Positions 25,660-33,430 of a stretch of 33,430 nucleotides of DNA are shown one piece after another. The stretch's first letter is position 1. Each line of letters opens with the position of its first letter. The notes below the pieces were generated by a model. The model was given only the letters and a program-made list of their open reading frames with translations, ran no database searches and was not told the DNA's origin. The stretch is from contig CABIYO010000030.1 in the NCBI GenBank assembly GCA_902362975.1, positions 1 through 33,430 on the forward strand, written 5' to 3'. The position numbers and the translations under genes were made by a program. Source of the DNA: Caryophanales bacterium (GTDB lineage: Bacteria > Bacillota > Bacilli > Exiguobacteriales > Exiguobacteriaceae).

Positions 25660-28025
25660 TATACTTCCTCCTCTGCCATCTCAGCGAAATAACGGTCGAG
25701 CTGGCATAGTTCCGTCGTGACATCCCGGGCAATATTGATATACGTCTGTTCGAAGATTTCCAGTCCTTCTTTTCCGAACTGACGGCTCGGGTCTTCCTGA
25801 CCGTAGCTGCGAAGCCCGATCCCTTCTTTCAATCCGCTCATCGTCGTCAAATGATCCGTCCACTTCATGTCGACGGCGCGGAGAAGCGACTCTTTGGCGA
25901 AGAGAACGATGTCGTCCTGTTCGAGGCGCGACGCCGTCTTAGCGATGATCGCCTCCATCCAGTCGTTTAAAGCATCCTTCAGTTCACGCGTATCAGCGAT
26001 GTCTTTTGCCCATGTCGGCTCCTGCATCGTCAAGTAGCGCAAGTCTTCTTTCAACTCATCGATCGGCCATTCCTCAGGCACGAGTTCATCCGACACATGC
26101 ATATCGATGCTGTTCTCAAGGGCGAGACGCATCATGCCGAGGACGTTTTTCGTGATGGCATCCGCATCGGCGTTGACGGCCTGGTTACGAATCGTATAGA
26201 TGATATTGCGTTGCTCGTTCAAGACGTCATCGAGTTTGAACAAATAGTCTCGAATCGAGACGCCGAGTCCTTCAATCGTCGTCTGCGCATATTCGATGAT
26301 CTCAATCGCGTCTTTCGACGAGACTTCACCTGTCGCGCTCGGCTTCAACTTTTTCTCCACACGCTCTAACTTCTGAGCCGCATAACGTTTCACGATCTCA
26401 TCTTCGAGCGAGACGAAGAACTCGGTCGCACCCGGGTCGCCTTGACGTCCCGAACGACCGCGGAGCTGGTTGTCGACACGTTTTGACTCGTGGCGCTCCG
26501 TCCCGATGACGAAGAGACCGCCCGCTTCCTTCGCTTTTGCGTCGAGCGTGATGTCCGTCCCTCGTCCGGCCATGTTCGTCGCAATCGTCACTTTGCCGAA
26601 TTGACCGGCGTTCGCGATGATATCCGCTTCCTGAGCGACCGTCTTCGCGTTCAACACGTCATGCTCGATCCGCTTCTTCTTCAAGTGCTTGCTGATGGCT
26701 TCCGATTGTGCGATTGAGGTCGTCCCGATCAAGACCGGACGTCCCGTCGCATGCAGTTCCGCCACTTTCTCAGTGACCGCCGCATACTTTTGCTCGGTCG
26801 TCATGAAGATGCGGTCCGGATGGTCGACACGTTGACGTTCACGGTTCGTCGGTACTTGGACGACGTCCATGTTGTACGTCTTCAAGAACTCTTGACGCGA
26901 CGTCTGCGCCGTCCCCGTCATCCCCCCAACAAGTGGATACATGCGGAAATAGTGCTGAATCGTGATCTCCGCCGTCGTCTTGTTCTCTTCGGTGATGGTG
27001 ACGCCTTCTTTCGCCTCGAGCGCCTGATGCAACCCTTCTGACAAACTCCGACCTTCCATGATGCGTCCCGTGAACAAGTCGATGAGTTCGATCTTGTCTT
27101 CACGCACGATATAGTCGACGTCAAGTTCGAACAAGACGTTCGCACGGAGCGCCTGGACGAGATAGTGATAGAGCACCTGATGTGAGGCGCTGAACAGGTT
27201 ATCGATGGCGAACATCTTTTCAATCTTGACGATTCCTTCTTCCGTGAACGTCGCAGATTTCGACTCGAGGTCGACTTCGTAGTCGGTCTCCTCGAACTCA
27301 GAAATGATCTGTTGCGCCAATTGTTTCAACCGGATATGTGACCGGTCCTTCTGTGCGATGATGAGCGGCGTTTTCGCCTCATCGATCAAGATGCTGTCGA
27401 CTTCATCGACGATGGCGAAATGGAACGGACGTTGGACCCGTTCTTCCGGCTTATGGACAAGGTTGTCACGCAAGTAGTCAAACCCGAACTCTGTCCCGAC
27501 CCCATACGTAATATCTGCCTGATATGCGGAACGCTTCTCGTCCGCTTCGATGTCCGGAACGTTCAAACCGACCGTCAACCCGAGAAAGTCATGGATCTTC
27601 CCAATCTGTTCCGCGTCACGTCTCGCCAAATAATCGTTCACCGTGATGACGTGGACGCCTTTTCCTTCGAGCGCCTTGACGTAACTCGGCAAAGCGGCGA
27701 CGAGCGTCTTCCCTTCCCCCGTCGGCATCTCCGCGATGTTTCCTTCGAGGAGGGCGAACCCACCGATGAGCTGGACGTCATAGTGACGCATGCCGAGCAC
27801 ACGGACTGACGCTTCGCGGACGAGAGCGAACCCTTCTTCCGCGATGTCGTCCACTTTCTTTCCATCCAAGAGACGTGCTTTGAGCGTCTCCGTATATGTA
27901 CGCATCTCGTCATCCGAGAGGGCTTTCATCGTTGTCTCTAATTCATTAATACGCGCGACCCGTCGTTCGTACGCTTTCAAACGCCGGCTTTGATCATTCG
28001 TTAACTGTTTTACAAATTGGATCAC
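25659..28025 (-). CDS. secA2: Accessory preprotein translocase ATPase SecA2
   Basis: This SecA-family ATPase of about 788 residues is shorter than housekeeping SecA and ends (LDRYFAEMAEEEV) without the C-terminal zinc-binding tail that contacts SecB, as in SecA2 proteins. Walker A is MPTGEGKTLVA, Walker B FAIVDEVDSILIDEA, and the helicase motif MAGRGTDITLDAKAKEAGGL and RSGRQGDPGATEFF are intact. An ATG at 28040 exists with a poor ribosome binding site. The in-frame GTG at 28025 has GGAGG eight bases upstream and gives MIQFVKQLTNDQSRRLKAYE, closer to SecA starts, so I prefer it. SlaP follows with a one-base overlap. The operon is divergent from the polymerase gene. A TATAAT at 28074-28079 (minus) with a weak -35 is the likely promoter. 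Confidence 0.92.
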   Translation of the reverse strand: MIQFVKQLTNDQSRRLKAYERRVARINELETTMKALSDDEMRTYTETLKARLLDGKKVDDIAEEGFALVREASVRVLGMRHYDVQLIGGFALLEGNIAEMPTGEGKTLVAALPSYVKALEGKGVHVITVNDYLARRDAEQIGKIHDFLGLTVGLNVPDIEADEKRSAYQADITYGVGTEFGFDYLRDNLVHKPEERVQRPFHFAIVDEVDSILIDEAKTPLIIAQKDRSHIRLKQLAQQIISEFEETDYEVDLESKSATFTEEGIVKIEKMFAIDNLFSASHQVLYHYLVQALRANVLFELDVDYIVREDKIELIDLFTGRIMEGRSLSEGLHQALEAKEGVTITEENKTTAEITIQHYFRMYPLVGGMTGTAQTSRQEFLKTYNMDVVQVPTNRERQRVDHPDRIFMTTEQKYAAVTEKVAELHATGRPVLIGTTSIAQSEAISKHLKKKRIEHDVLNAKTVAQEADIIANAGQFGKVTIATNMAGRGTDITLDAKAKEAGGLFVIGTERHESKRVDNQLRGRSGRQGDPGATEFFVSLEDEIVKRYAAQKLERVEKKLKPSATGEVSSKDAIEIIEYAQTTIEGLGVSIRDYLFKLDDVLNEQRNIIYTIRNQAVNADADAITKNVLGMMRLALENSIDMHVSDELVPEEWPIDELKEDLRYLTMQEPTWAKDIADTRELKDALNDWMEAIIAKTASRLEQDDIVLFAKESLLRAVDMKWTDHLTTMSGLKEGIGLRSYGQEDPSRQFGKEGLEIFEQTYINIARDVTTELCQLDRYFAEMAEEEV

Positions 28026-28208
28026 ACTAATAGCCTCCATCTTTCTATCAATTCATCACTTACATACTCGTCTATTATAACGAAAATCGAACCAATTCGG
28101 AGACTTTTTTACGAAAACTTCCTAAAAGTTGGTTTTTAGACACGTGAAAACCTATAAATTTTGGTTAATTTTCAAAAAGTATTTGCAAAAATATTTTCAA
28201 TTCACTAT

Positions 28209-28236
28209 TTGAGATGACGTGAGACCGTGTTACGAT
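28209..28236 (+). promoter_or_regulatory. Promoter of the Y-family polymerase operon
   Basis: TTGAGA (28209-28214), 16 bases and TACGAT (28231-28236) on the plus strand. The LexA box begins 11 bases further on, over the expected start point. The AT-rich stretch 28080-28208 shows nothing else I can name. Confidence 0.55.
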
Positions 28237-28246
28237 GAAAAAAAAA

Positions 28247-28260
28247 AGAACATTTGTTCG
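28247..28260 (+). promoter_or_regulatory. LexA (SOS) box
   Basis: AGAACATTTGTTCG contains GAAC-N4-GTTC and fits the Bacillus LexA consensus CGAACRNRYGTTCG except at the first base and inner positions. Its place just after the -10 of a Y-family polymerase gene makes SOS control very likely. Confidence 0.78.
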
Positions 28261-28279
28261 TAAAAAAGGAGTGGTGACG

Positions 28280-29575
28280 ATGCGCAGACGAATCTTTTGT
28301 ATCGACAGCGTCTCGTTCTATGCCAGTTGCGAGTGTGCCGAGCGCAACAAAAATCCTTACAAGACCAAGCTCGTCGTCCTCTCGAACCTACAGGACAGCG
28401 GGGCACTCGTCCTCGCCGCGACCCCGAAGATGAAGCAGCTCGGAATCAAGACCGGGTCACGTCGCTTTCACATCGACCGCCTCCCATGGCACGAACGACG
28501 GGACGTTTTGTATGCCGAGGCGCGGATGAGTCATTATTTGAACGTCTCCATCCAAATCATCCACATCCTCCATCAGTTCGCCCCGCCCGAAGCGATTCGT
28601 GTCTATTCGATTGATGAGACGCTCGTCGACATGACGGGGACGGAGCGGCTGTTCGGAAGTGACGAGCACGTCGCCCACCTCATGCGTGCGACGATTTTTC
28701 GCTATACGGGCATTCCCGTCACCATCGGCATCGGTCCGAACAACGTCCTCGCCAAGCTCGTCCTCGATTTGCATGCGAAAAAGAAAGGGGTCGCCACATG
28801 TCTCCTCCATGACGTCGAACGGCTCATCCACCCGGCGCCGATTGAGAAGATGTGGGGCGTCGGGACGAAGATGGCGGTCCACCTTCAGCGGCTCGGCATC
28901 TGGACAATCGGGGACTTGGCCCGTTATCCGCTCGAATCCCTTCATGAAAAGTTCGGTGTCATCGGTGCAGAACTTTGGCATCACGCCTGGGGCATCGACG
29001 AGTCGCCGACCATCCTGCCGGCGAGCTCCTTGTTCGGGGCGAAACGGACGCGACCGAAGTCGATTGGACACGGCATCACCCTCATGAAAGATTACACGAC
29101 GTATTCCGCAATCCGGCTCGTCTTACAGGCGATCGCGGTCGAGGTCGGCATGCGGACCCGACAAGCGGGACTCGTCGGAGGGACGATTCACCTCGGGGTA
29201 CGCTATACCCGGACGAGCGACCGGAGTGGCTTCAGTAAACAAAAGAAGCTCCCCCGCTTCACAGCGGACGAGCAAGAGTTTCTCCCAATCTTATTGCAGC
29301 TATTTTTAGACGGCTGGGAAGAGACGGAGGCCGTCCGTTACGTCTCGGTCGCTCTCGGCAAGCTCGAGCCACGGAGCGACCACGTCCAGTTATCGTTCTT
29401 CGAAGACGAATGGGCGAAGGCGAAACGGCTCGACTTCCTCGATTTGATTGACGACCTGAACGTCCGGTTCGGTCGCGGCACGATCCGACCGGCATCGAGC
29501 CTACTGAAAGACAGTCCGCTCCGGACGCGCCAACGTCTAATCGGCGGACATAAACAAGGAGGCGATTCCTCATGA
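28280..29575 (+). CDS. Y-family DNA polymerase (UvrX/YqjW-like)
   Basis: This 431-residue error-prone DNA polymerase belongs to the UmuC/DinB superfamily, in the group found in Bacillota as UvrX and YqjW. The palm motifs are [12 protein letters not shown] (first catalytic Asp) and [15 protein letters not shown] (Asp-Glu pair), with [20 protein letters not shown] and the helix-hairpin-helix [22 protein letters not shown]-terminal little-finger domain follows, and near the end a beta-clamp-like VQLSFFEDE. The frame opens at 28235, but the ATG at 28280 has AAAGGAGTGGTGACG upstream and lies after the LexA box. The YolD-like gene overlaps its stop codon. It should be induced by DNA damage and act in translesion synthesis. 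Confidence 0.9.
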   Translation: MRRRIFCIDSVSFYASCECAERNKNPYKTKLVVLSNLQDSGALVLAATPKMKQLGIKTGSRRFHIDRLPWHERRDVLYAEARMSHYLNVSIQIIHILHQFAPPEAIRVYSIDETLVDMTGTERLFGSDEHVAHLMRATIFRYTGIPVTIGIGPNNVLAKLVLDLHAKKKGVATCLLHDVERLIHPAPIEKMWGVGTKMAVHLQRLGIWTIGDLARYPLESLHEKFGVIGAELWHHAWGIDESPTILPASSLFGAKRTRPKSIGHGITLMKDYTTYSAIRLVLQAIAVEVGMRTRQAGLVGGTIHLGVRYTRTSDRSGFSKQKKLPRFTADEQEFLPILLQLFLDGWEETEAVRYVSVALGKLEPRSDHVQLSFFEDEWAKAKRLDFLDLIDDLNVRFGRGTIRPASSLLKDSPLRTRQRLIGGHKQGGDSS

Positions 29576-29901
29576 GCAAGACCCGCTATCGTGACCGGGG
29601 TGAGTTAAAATGGATCCCATTTCTCATGCCCGAGCACGTCGCCCTACTGAAACGTTATTATGCACAAATCCAAAAGATTGAGCTGCCCGACTTGGACGAA
29701 CAGCTCCTCTACCTCTGGCAGACCGAGCTCGAACGGGCCATCCGTGAAGGCGACCAAGTCGAAGTGACCCTGTTCGTAGACGGCTTGACGACAAGCATGC
29801 GCGGCTACGTCCATGCCATCTATTACGCCGAGCGCGAGGTCGAGCTGTTCGATGGCAAAGTGCGCCGCGTCCCGTTCAGCGACATCTTGTCCGTTCGTTA
29901 A
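29572..29901 (+). CDS. YolD-like protein
   Basis: This 109-residue protein matches the YolD-like family (PF08863). It has an [20 protein letters not shown] opening, an acidic middle, and the beta-rich C-terminus with [20 protein letters not shown] and [10 protein letters not shown]. YolD/YqjX proteins are encoded beside UvrX/YqjW polymerases and are thought to assist them, perhaps as UmuD-like cofactors; the mechanism is unproven. The ATG overlaps the polymerase stop (ATGA) and follows AAGGAGGCGATTCCTC. It is co-transcribed and so SOS-controlled by inference. Confidence 0.88.
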   Translation: MSKTRYRDRGELKWIPFLMPEHVALLKRYYAQIQKIELPDLDEQLLYLWQTELERAIREGDQVEVTLFVDGLTTSMRGYVHAIYYAEREVELFDGKVRRVPFSDILSVR

Positions 29902-31457
29902 GATGCCTCAATCGCTTCCTGGGTCGTCTCGAACGTTTCAATCCCGTCGAGTAGTCCATAATGAGCAAGCGTCGTGCGGACCGATGGTGACAGATGCGCG
30001 AAGATGACATGCCGGTCGGCTGCTTTCAGCTCGGTGACGACACGACGCAACTCTTCGACCGCGGTCACATCGATGACCGGGCAGCGGTGAAAGTTGAAGA
30101 TGAACACGTTCGGTTCCCGATGAATGTGATGGAGGACGTGCTCGAACAACTCGACTGCACCGAAGAAGAGCGGACCTTCGACACTGAAGACGATTTGGCC
30201 GTCTCGCGTGACATACCGTTCTGTCCGTTCACGCACATCGATCGTATCGGCCATTCGTTTCGCGAAGAGTGCGAGCGCACAGATGACGCCGACCTCGATG
30301 GCGACGACCAAGTCGACGAATACCGTCAATAATAGTGTGACGAGTAAGACGAGCGACTCGGATGAACGATGACGCAACATCGCCATCACGTGATGACGTT
30401 CGGACATGTTCCAGGCGACCCGCATCAAGATCGGAGCAAGTGCAGCGAGTGGCACGTAACTCGCAAACGGGGCGAGGACGAGCACCGCAACGAGCACCGT
30501 AATCCCGTGGATGACACCGGCGCGTCGGCTGACCGCTCCCGCCTGAATGTTTGTCGCCGTCCGGGCGATGGCACCTGTCGACGGGATCCCACCAAAGAAC
30601 GGTGTGATCACGTTCGCAAGCCCTTGCCCGAACAGTTCCTTGTCCGGTTTCATCTTCGTCCCCGCCATCCCGTCGGCGACCGTTCCTGAAAGCAGTGACT
30701 CGAGTGCACCGAGGAAGGCGATGGCGAACGCGGATGGGAGCAGTGTTGTGATCGAGTCTAGGTCGATCGCAAGCCAGTTGAAGGTTGGCAGTCCGCTCGG
30801 GATGCCGCCGTATGCACTTCCGATCGTCGCGACCTCACCCGGGATGAGGAGACTGACAAACGTCGGGACGAGCAGCGCCATGAGTAAAAGGGGTAAACGG
30901 AACGGCAGCTTCGGTACGAGCCAAAGCGTCAAAAAGCCGATTCCGGCAATGACGATCGGCCACACGGACGCTTCGGGCAACGCTTGACCGAGGCGAAGCA
31001 AGTTCTCATGAAAGTGCGGTGCCTTCTCAAACGTGACCCCGAACAACTCATCGAGCTGGTCGACGAAGATGACGATGGCAATCCCGGCCGTGAAACCAAT
31101 CGTGACGGCCCGGGGCATGAAGCGGATGAGCCGTCCGACCCGGAGCACGCTCATAAGGAGCAGCAACACACCCGCGAGGACGGTCGTGACGAGTAACCCT
31201 TCATATCCATATGCGAGGACGACACCCGAGACGATCGGGATGAACGCTCCCGTCGGTCCGGCGATTTGAAACGTTGAGCCCCCGAACAGGCTGACGAGGA
31301 TTCCAGCGAAGATGGACGTGTAGAGTCCGTACACCGGTGGGACTCCCGAGGCGATGGCAAATGCCATGGCGAGCGGAATGGCGACGACACCGACCGTGAT
31401 TCCGGCCGAGATATCCTTTTGCCACATCTCACGTGTGGAGAGTGAGTCTTGCATCAT
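29898..31457 (-). CDS. SulP-family anion transporter with STAS domain
   Basis: This is an inner-membrane SulP (SLC26) permease of 519 residues. The N-terminal half has the family signature [20 protein letters not shown] and [16 protein letters not shown] within about 12 to 14 hydrophobic segments. The C-terminal cytosolic STAS domain runs from about residue 410 ([20 protein letters not shown]) and lacks the serine that is phosphorylated in anti-sigma antagonists. The substrate is not readable; sulfate and bicarbonate are both usual. Two ATGs (31457 and 31454) follow AAGGA, and the second has the better spacing. Its stop codon overlaps the convergent YolD-like stop in TTAA. Confidence 0.9.
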   Translation of the reverse strand: MMQDSLSTREMWQKDISAGITVGVVAIPLAMAFAIASGVPPVYGLYTSIFAGILVSLFGGSTFQIAGPTGAFIPIVSGVVLAYGYEGLLVTTVLAGVLLLLMSVLRVGRLIRFMPRAVTIGFTAGIAIVIFVDQLDELFGVTFEKAPHFHENLLRLGQALPEASVWPIVIAGIGFLTLWLVPKLPFRLPLLLMALLVPTFVSLLIPGEVATIGSAYGGIPSGLPTFNWLAIDLDSITTLLPSAFAIAFLGALESLLSGTVADGMAGTKMKPDKELFGQGLANVITPFFGGIPSTGAIARTATNIQAGAVSRRAGVIHGITVLVAVLVLAPFASYVPLAALAPILMRVAWNMSERHHVMAMLRHRSSESLVLLVTLLLTVFVDLVVAIEVGVICALALFAKRMADTIDVRERTERYVTRDGQIVFSVEGPLFFGAVELFEHVLHHIHREPNVFIFNFHRCPVIDVTAVEELRRVVTELKAADRHVIFAHLSPSVRTTLAHYGLLDGIETFETTQEAIEAS

Positions 31458-31493
31458 ACATTCCTTCTTTCCAATCAGTTCAAAAGCGAGTTC

Positions 31494-31522
31494 AGTGTAC
31501 GCCTGGAAAGAGGGCTTGTAAA
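31494..31522 (-). promoter_or_regulatory. Possible promoter of the SulP gene
   Basis: TTTACA (31517-31522), 17 bases and TACACT (31494-31499) on the minus strand, 37 bases ahead of the start codon. The match is fair. Confidence 0.45.
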
Positions 31523-31556
31523 CAGATTGAGAAAAACGTTAACAGAATGTACAAAA

Positions 31557-31583
31557 GAAAAAGACGCACCTTTCGATGCGTCT
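31557..31583 (-). terminator. Terminator of the NAD(P)-binding protein gene
   Basis: A perfect 7-bp stem (31562-31568 with 31577-31583, loop of eight) is followed on the minus strand by TTTTTC and further T residues, a few bases after the stop codon. Confidence 0.8.
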
Positions 31584-31587
31584 CCCT

Positions 31588-33000
31588 TCAATTCGTCGGA
31601 GCCTCGACGACTTGATCGCCATCTTCCGCGTCTTTCGCCAGCAACTTCACATGACGACCGAACAACCACATGACAACGAGATGGGCTTTCGCCTGTGTCT
31701 TCGTATAGAACCACCACGGGAGGGCCGGTACGAACTTATGGATGGCGACGAGTCCTTCATCCGACTCCGGTAAGCGTCTAAACTCGAGACGCCCTGTCTG
31801 ATCCTCTTCACTTAACTTGACGAACTTGCCCCCGTCAATCGCAAAGGATGCCATATCGTCCGTCGCTTCCTGTTCAAGCGATAGATGAAGCGCGACGAAC
31901 GACGGATCGAGCAGCGCGATCTCCCAATCATCGTCTTCTTTCGTCGTCTGAATGAGCGGGTACATAAAGCGACCGAGCCACTCGAAGTACGTGTCCGCCA
32001 TCCAAAGCGCCGACTTTTCTTCCGGCAGACCGAACCGCTGAATCGAACGGACGGTATACGACTTCGGTTGCTTTTTCTTCTTACCGCCCGACGACTGCTT
32101 CTCTTCTTCCTCAAGCGCATGTTCGACCGCCTGTTTGAACGGAATCTCTCCCTGCCCGATACCTTCGACCGTGTCTTCTGCGACCATCGCGTGCCCCATG
32201 CTCTCGACGAGCGGATAGACGGTCGCCTTCGGTTCACCCGTGACTGCCATGACCCATAGCCGCGACAGTTTGATTGTCGGGAACGGGAAGTCGATCAAGA
32301 CGCGACGCTTATCCATGACTTCGGCTGTCTGTTCGATCATCTTCCGATACGTCATCACCTCGGGACCCCCGATGTCGATATGACGGTCATAAAGCGACTC
32401 GGCACCGACGACCGAGATGAGCGCCTGAACGGCTTCCCGGATGTCGATCGGGTGTGTTTCCGTCTTCGTCCATCGTGGCAAGATCATCGTCGGCAATCGT
32501 TTGACGAGCTTCGCTAAAATCGGGAACGACGAACCTTCCGGGCCGATGATGAGTCCAGCCCGAATCGTTGTTACCGGTATCCCTTGTCCGCCGAGGATGC
32601 GTTCGACTTCGAGTCGACTCTTCAAATGACGCGACAACGTCTTCTCTTGTTTCGGGATGATTCCGCTCAAATAGACAATCTGTTCGATGTCGTTCGCCTT
32701 CGTCGCCCGGGCGAAGTTATCGGCAATGAGCGCGTCCATGTCCTCGAACGTCGCTTGTGTCAAACCGCCGTCCGGAATCATCGAGTGCACGAGGAACATC
32801 GCGTAGTCCGCACCCTCGCATGCTTTTTTCGTCGCTTCGTATGAGAACAAATCACAGGCCCGCCACGTGATATGGGCCTCATCTTCTTTATTCTTCGTCG
32901 ATCGCGATAACGCGATGATGTCATACTCTTCCTTCAGCTGCTCCATCACGTTCGAGCCGATATAGCCGCTCGCCCCCGCAATGACAATCGTTTTCCGCAT
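31588..33000 (-). CDS. NAD(P)-binding SDR-like protein with C-terminal DUF2867-type domain
   Basis: This 470-residue protein has two parts. The N-terminal Rossmann domain (about 1-300) starts KTIVIAGASGYIGSNVMEQL and has VYLSGIIPKQE and VTTIRAGLIIGPEGSSF, like atypical short-chain dehydrogenases of the NmrA/YwnB sort. A charged linker (EEEEKQSSGGKKKKQPKS, about 301-318) leads to a C-terminal domain rich in tryptophan, ending FVPALPWWFYTKTQAKAHLV, like DUF2867/SRPBCC proteins. The catalytic Tyr-x-x-x-Lys is not obvious. Function unknown; lipid or quinone binding would be a guess. A GTG three codons earlier abuts the ribosome binding site AAGGGGA, so the ATG at 33000 is preferred. Confidence 0.82.
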   Translation of the reverse strand: MRKTIVIAGASGYIGSNVMEQLKEEYDIIALSRSTKNKEDEAHITWRACDLFSYEATKKACEGADYAMFLVHSMIPDGGLTQATFEDMDALIADNFARATKANDIEQIVYLSGIIPKQEKTLSRHLKSRLEVERILGGQGIPVTTIRAGLIIGPEGSSFPILAKLVKRLPTMILPRWTKTETHPIDIREAVQALISVVGAESLYDRHIDIGGPEVMTYRKMIEQTAEVMDKRRVLIDFPFPTIKLSRLWVMAVTGEPKATVYPLVESMGHAMVAEDTVEGIGQGEIPFKQAVEHALEEEEKQSSGGKKKKQPKSYTVRSIQRFGLPEEKSALWMADTYFEWLGRFMYPLIQTTKEDDDWEIALLDPSFVALHLSLEQEATDDMASFAIDGGKFVKLSEEDQTGRLEFRRLPESDEGLVAIHKFVPALPWWFYTKTQAKAHLVVMWLFGRHVKLLAKDAEDGDQVVEAPTN

Positions 33001-33134
33001 AAAGCTCACTCCCCTTAGTGTTCACATAGAGGTAATGTACCCTTCTTTTAAAAAAGATAAATCAGTTAAGTATGTAGAGCCTGCTCGACCGATTCATACT
33101 AAAATGAGAATAATTGGAGAAAGGAGGGATATTC

Positions 33135-33323
33135 ATGGGATTTTGGTACTTTCTTTTGCTTGGATTGGGAGTGATCCTCATCGTGCGAGGGATTGCAAGT
33201 AGCGCGAAACAAGGTGGACTGATTTTAGTCGGACTTGTGATGGTCGGGGTATCCATATTTATGTTCCAAGATGGCAGTGCGGACTTGGTCGCGAATTGGT
33301 TGGATCAAATCACCGGTCGATAA
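33135..33323 (+). CDS. Small membrane protein of unknown function
   Basis: This 62-residue protein has two hydrophobic segments (about residues 2-20 and 30-48) joined by a short loop with lysine and arginine, and a polar C-terminal tail (DGSADLVANWLDQITGR). I do not recognise it. The ATG at 33135 has AAAGGAGGGA seven bases upstream, a near-perfect ribosome binding site that argues for real translation; the frame opens seven codons earlier without one. It is divergent from the NAD(P)-binding protein gene and could be regulated with it. Confidence 0.7.
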   Translation: MGFWYFLLLGLGVILIVRGIASSAKQGGLILVGLVMVGVSIFMFQDGSADLVANWLDQITGR

Positions 33324-33430
33324 GTCATGTCCTGCGAATCACAGCATGATTACGGCCATTAGAATGTACCAGTCTTGCAATCTTATTTACCAAAGAGTGA
33401 CAAACAATTTACCAAGTGATGCCAAAGCCC
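33324..33430. other. Right edge without a recognised gene
   Basis: No coding region is supported here. The nine-base word ATTTACCAA occurs twice (33385-33393 and 33407-33415), 22 bases apart and in the same orientation, which could be part of a control region for a gene beyond the window. Confidence 0.3.

Noticed and set aside
30369..30987. Long plus-strand open frames opposite the SulP gene
   Set aside because: They are antisense shadows of a clear membrane protein gene, with no family resemblance or ribosome binding sites. The same applies to other long antisense frames in the suf, fad and secA2 genes.

Overview
The window looks like a chromosomal stretch from a moderate-GC Bacillota of the order Bacillales, most likely Exiguobacterium or a close relative. 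That is an inference from four things: a sufCDSUB iron-sulfur operon without sufA/E, a SAM-I riboswitch ahead of metNPQ, a SecA2/S-layer-assembly pair, and a gene order (suf, met, yusE, gcvH, yusI, fadE-fadA-fadN, proline dehydrogenase) that matches the yus region of Bacillus subtilis as I remember it. Most genes lie on the minus strand and start behind G-rich ribosome binding sites.

Layout. 1-1284 is a scar of mobile DNA: the right part of a small hairpin repeat, an AT-rich remnant of a type I restriction specificity gene (hsdS), and an ISL3-family transposase without its N-terminus. 1533-6656 is the SUF operon, read leftward, with a palindrome over its probable promoter. 6817-8031 is an MFS exporter. 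8133-10860 is the methionine ABC transporter operon with its SAM-I riboswitch. 10932-11245 has no protein gene but has a minus-strand promoter, several hairpins and an intrinsic terminator, so I call it an unnamed structured RNA of about 300 nt. 11311-13279 holds a small thioredoxin-like protein, a broken PTS EIIC-type membrane gene on the plus strand, gcvH and an ArsC/Spx-like protein. 13429-18941 is the fadN-fadA-fadE beta-oxidation operon under a promoter with a FadR-type operator between -35 and -10. A short-chain dehydrogenase is divergent from it. 20134-20297 is a full copy of the hairpin repeat, followed by proline dehydrogenase, a hemolysin III/PAQR membrane protein and cstA with a cre site at its start point. 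23767-28025 holds an Ig-repeat surface protein apparently missing its 5' end, slaP and secA2. 28247-29901 is an SOS-type Y-family polymerase behind a LexA box, with a YolD-like partner. 29898-33323 holds a SulP permease, an NAD(P)-binding protein and a tiny membrane protein.

How the genes work together. SUF assembles Fe-S clusters. MetNPQ imports methionine when SAM is low. The fad operon oxidises fatty acids when acyl-CoA relieves FadR, and cstA is released from carbon catabolite repression. SecA2 and SlaP should export S-layer-type proteins. The polymerase and YolD pair belongs to the SOS response.

The most interesting unexplained item is the RNA at 10932-11245. Its exposed C-rich loop is complementary to the GGGGGA ribosome binding sites used by many genes here. 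Next are the unassigned SUF operator, the SecA2/SlaP/Ig-repeat cluster and the hairpin repeat family. All identifications rest on reading the sequence and recalled family features; no database search was run.
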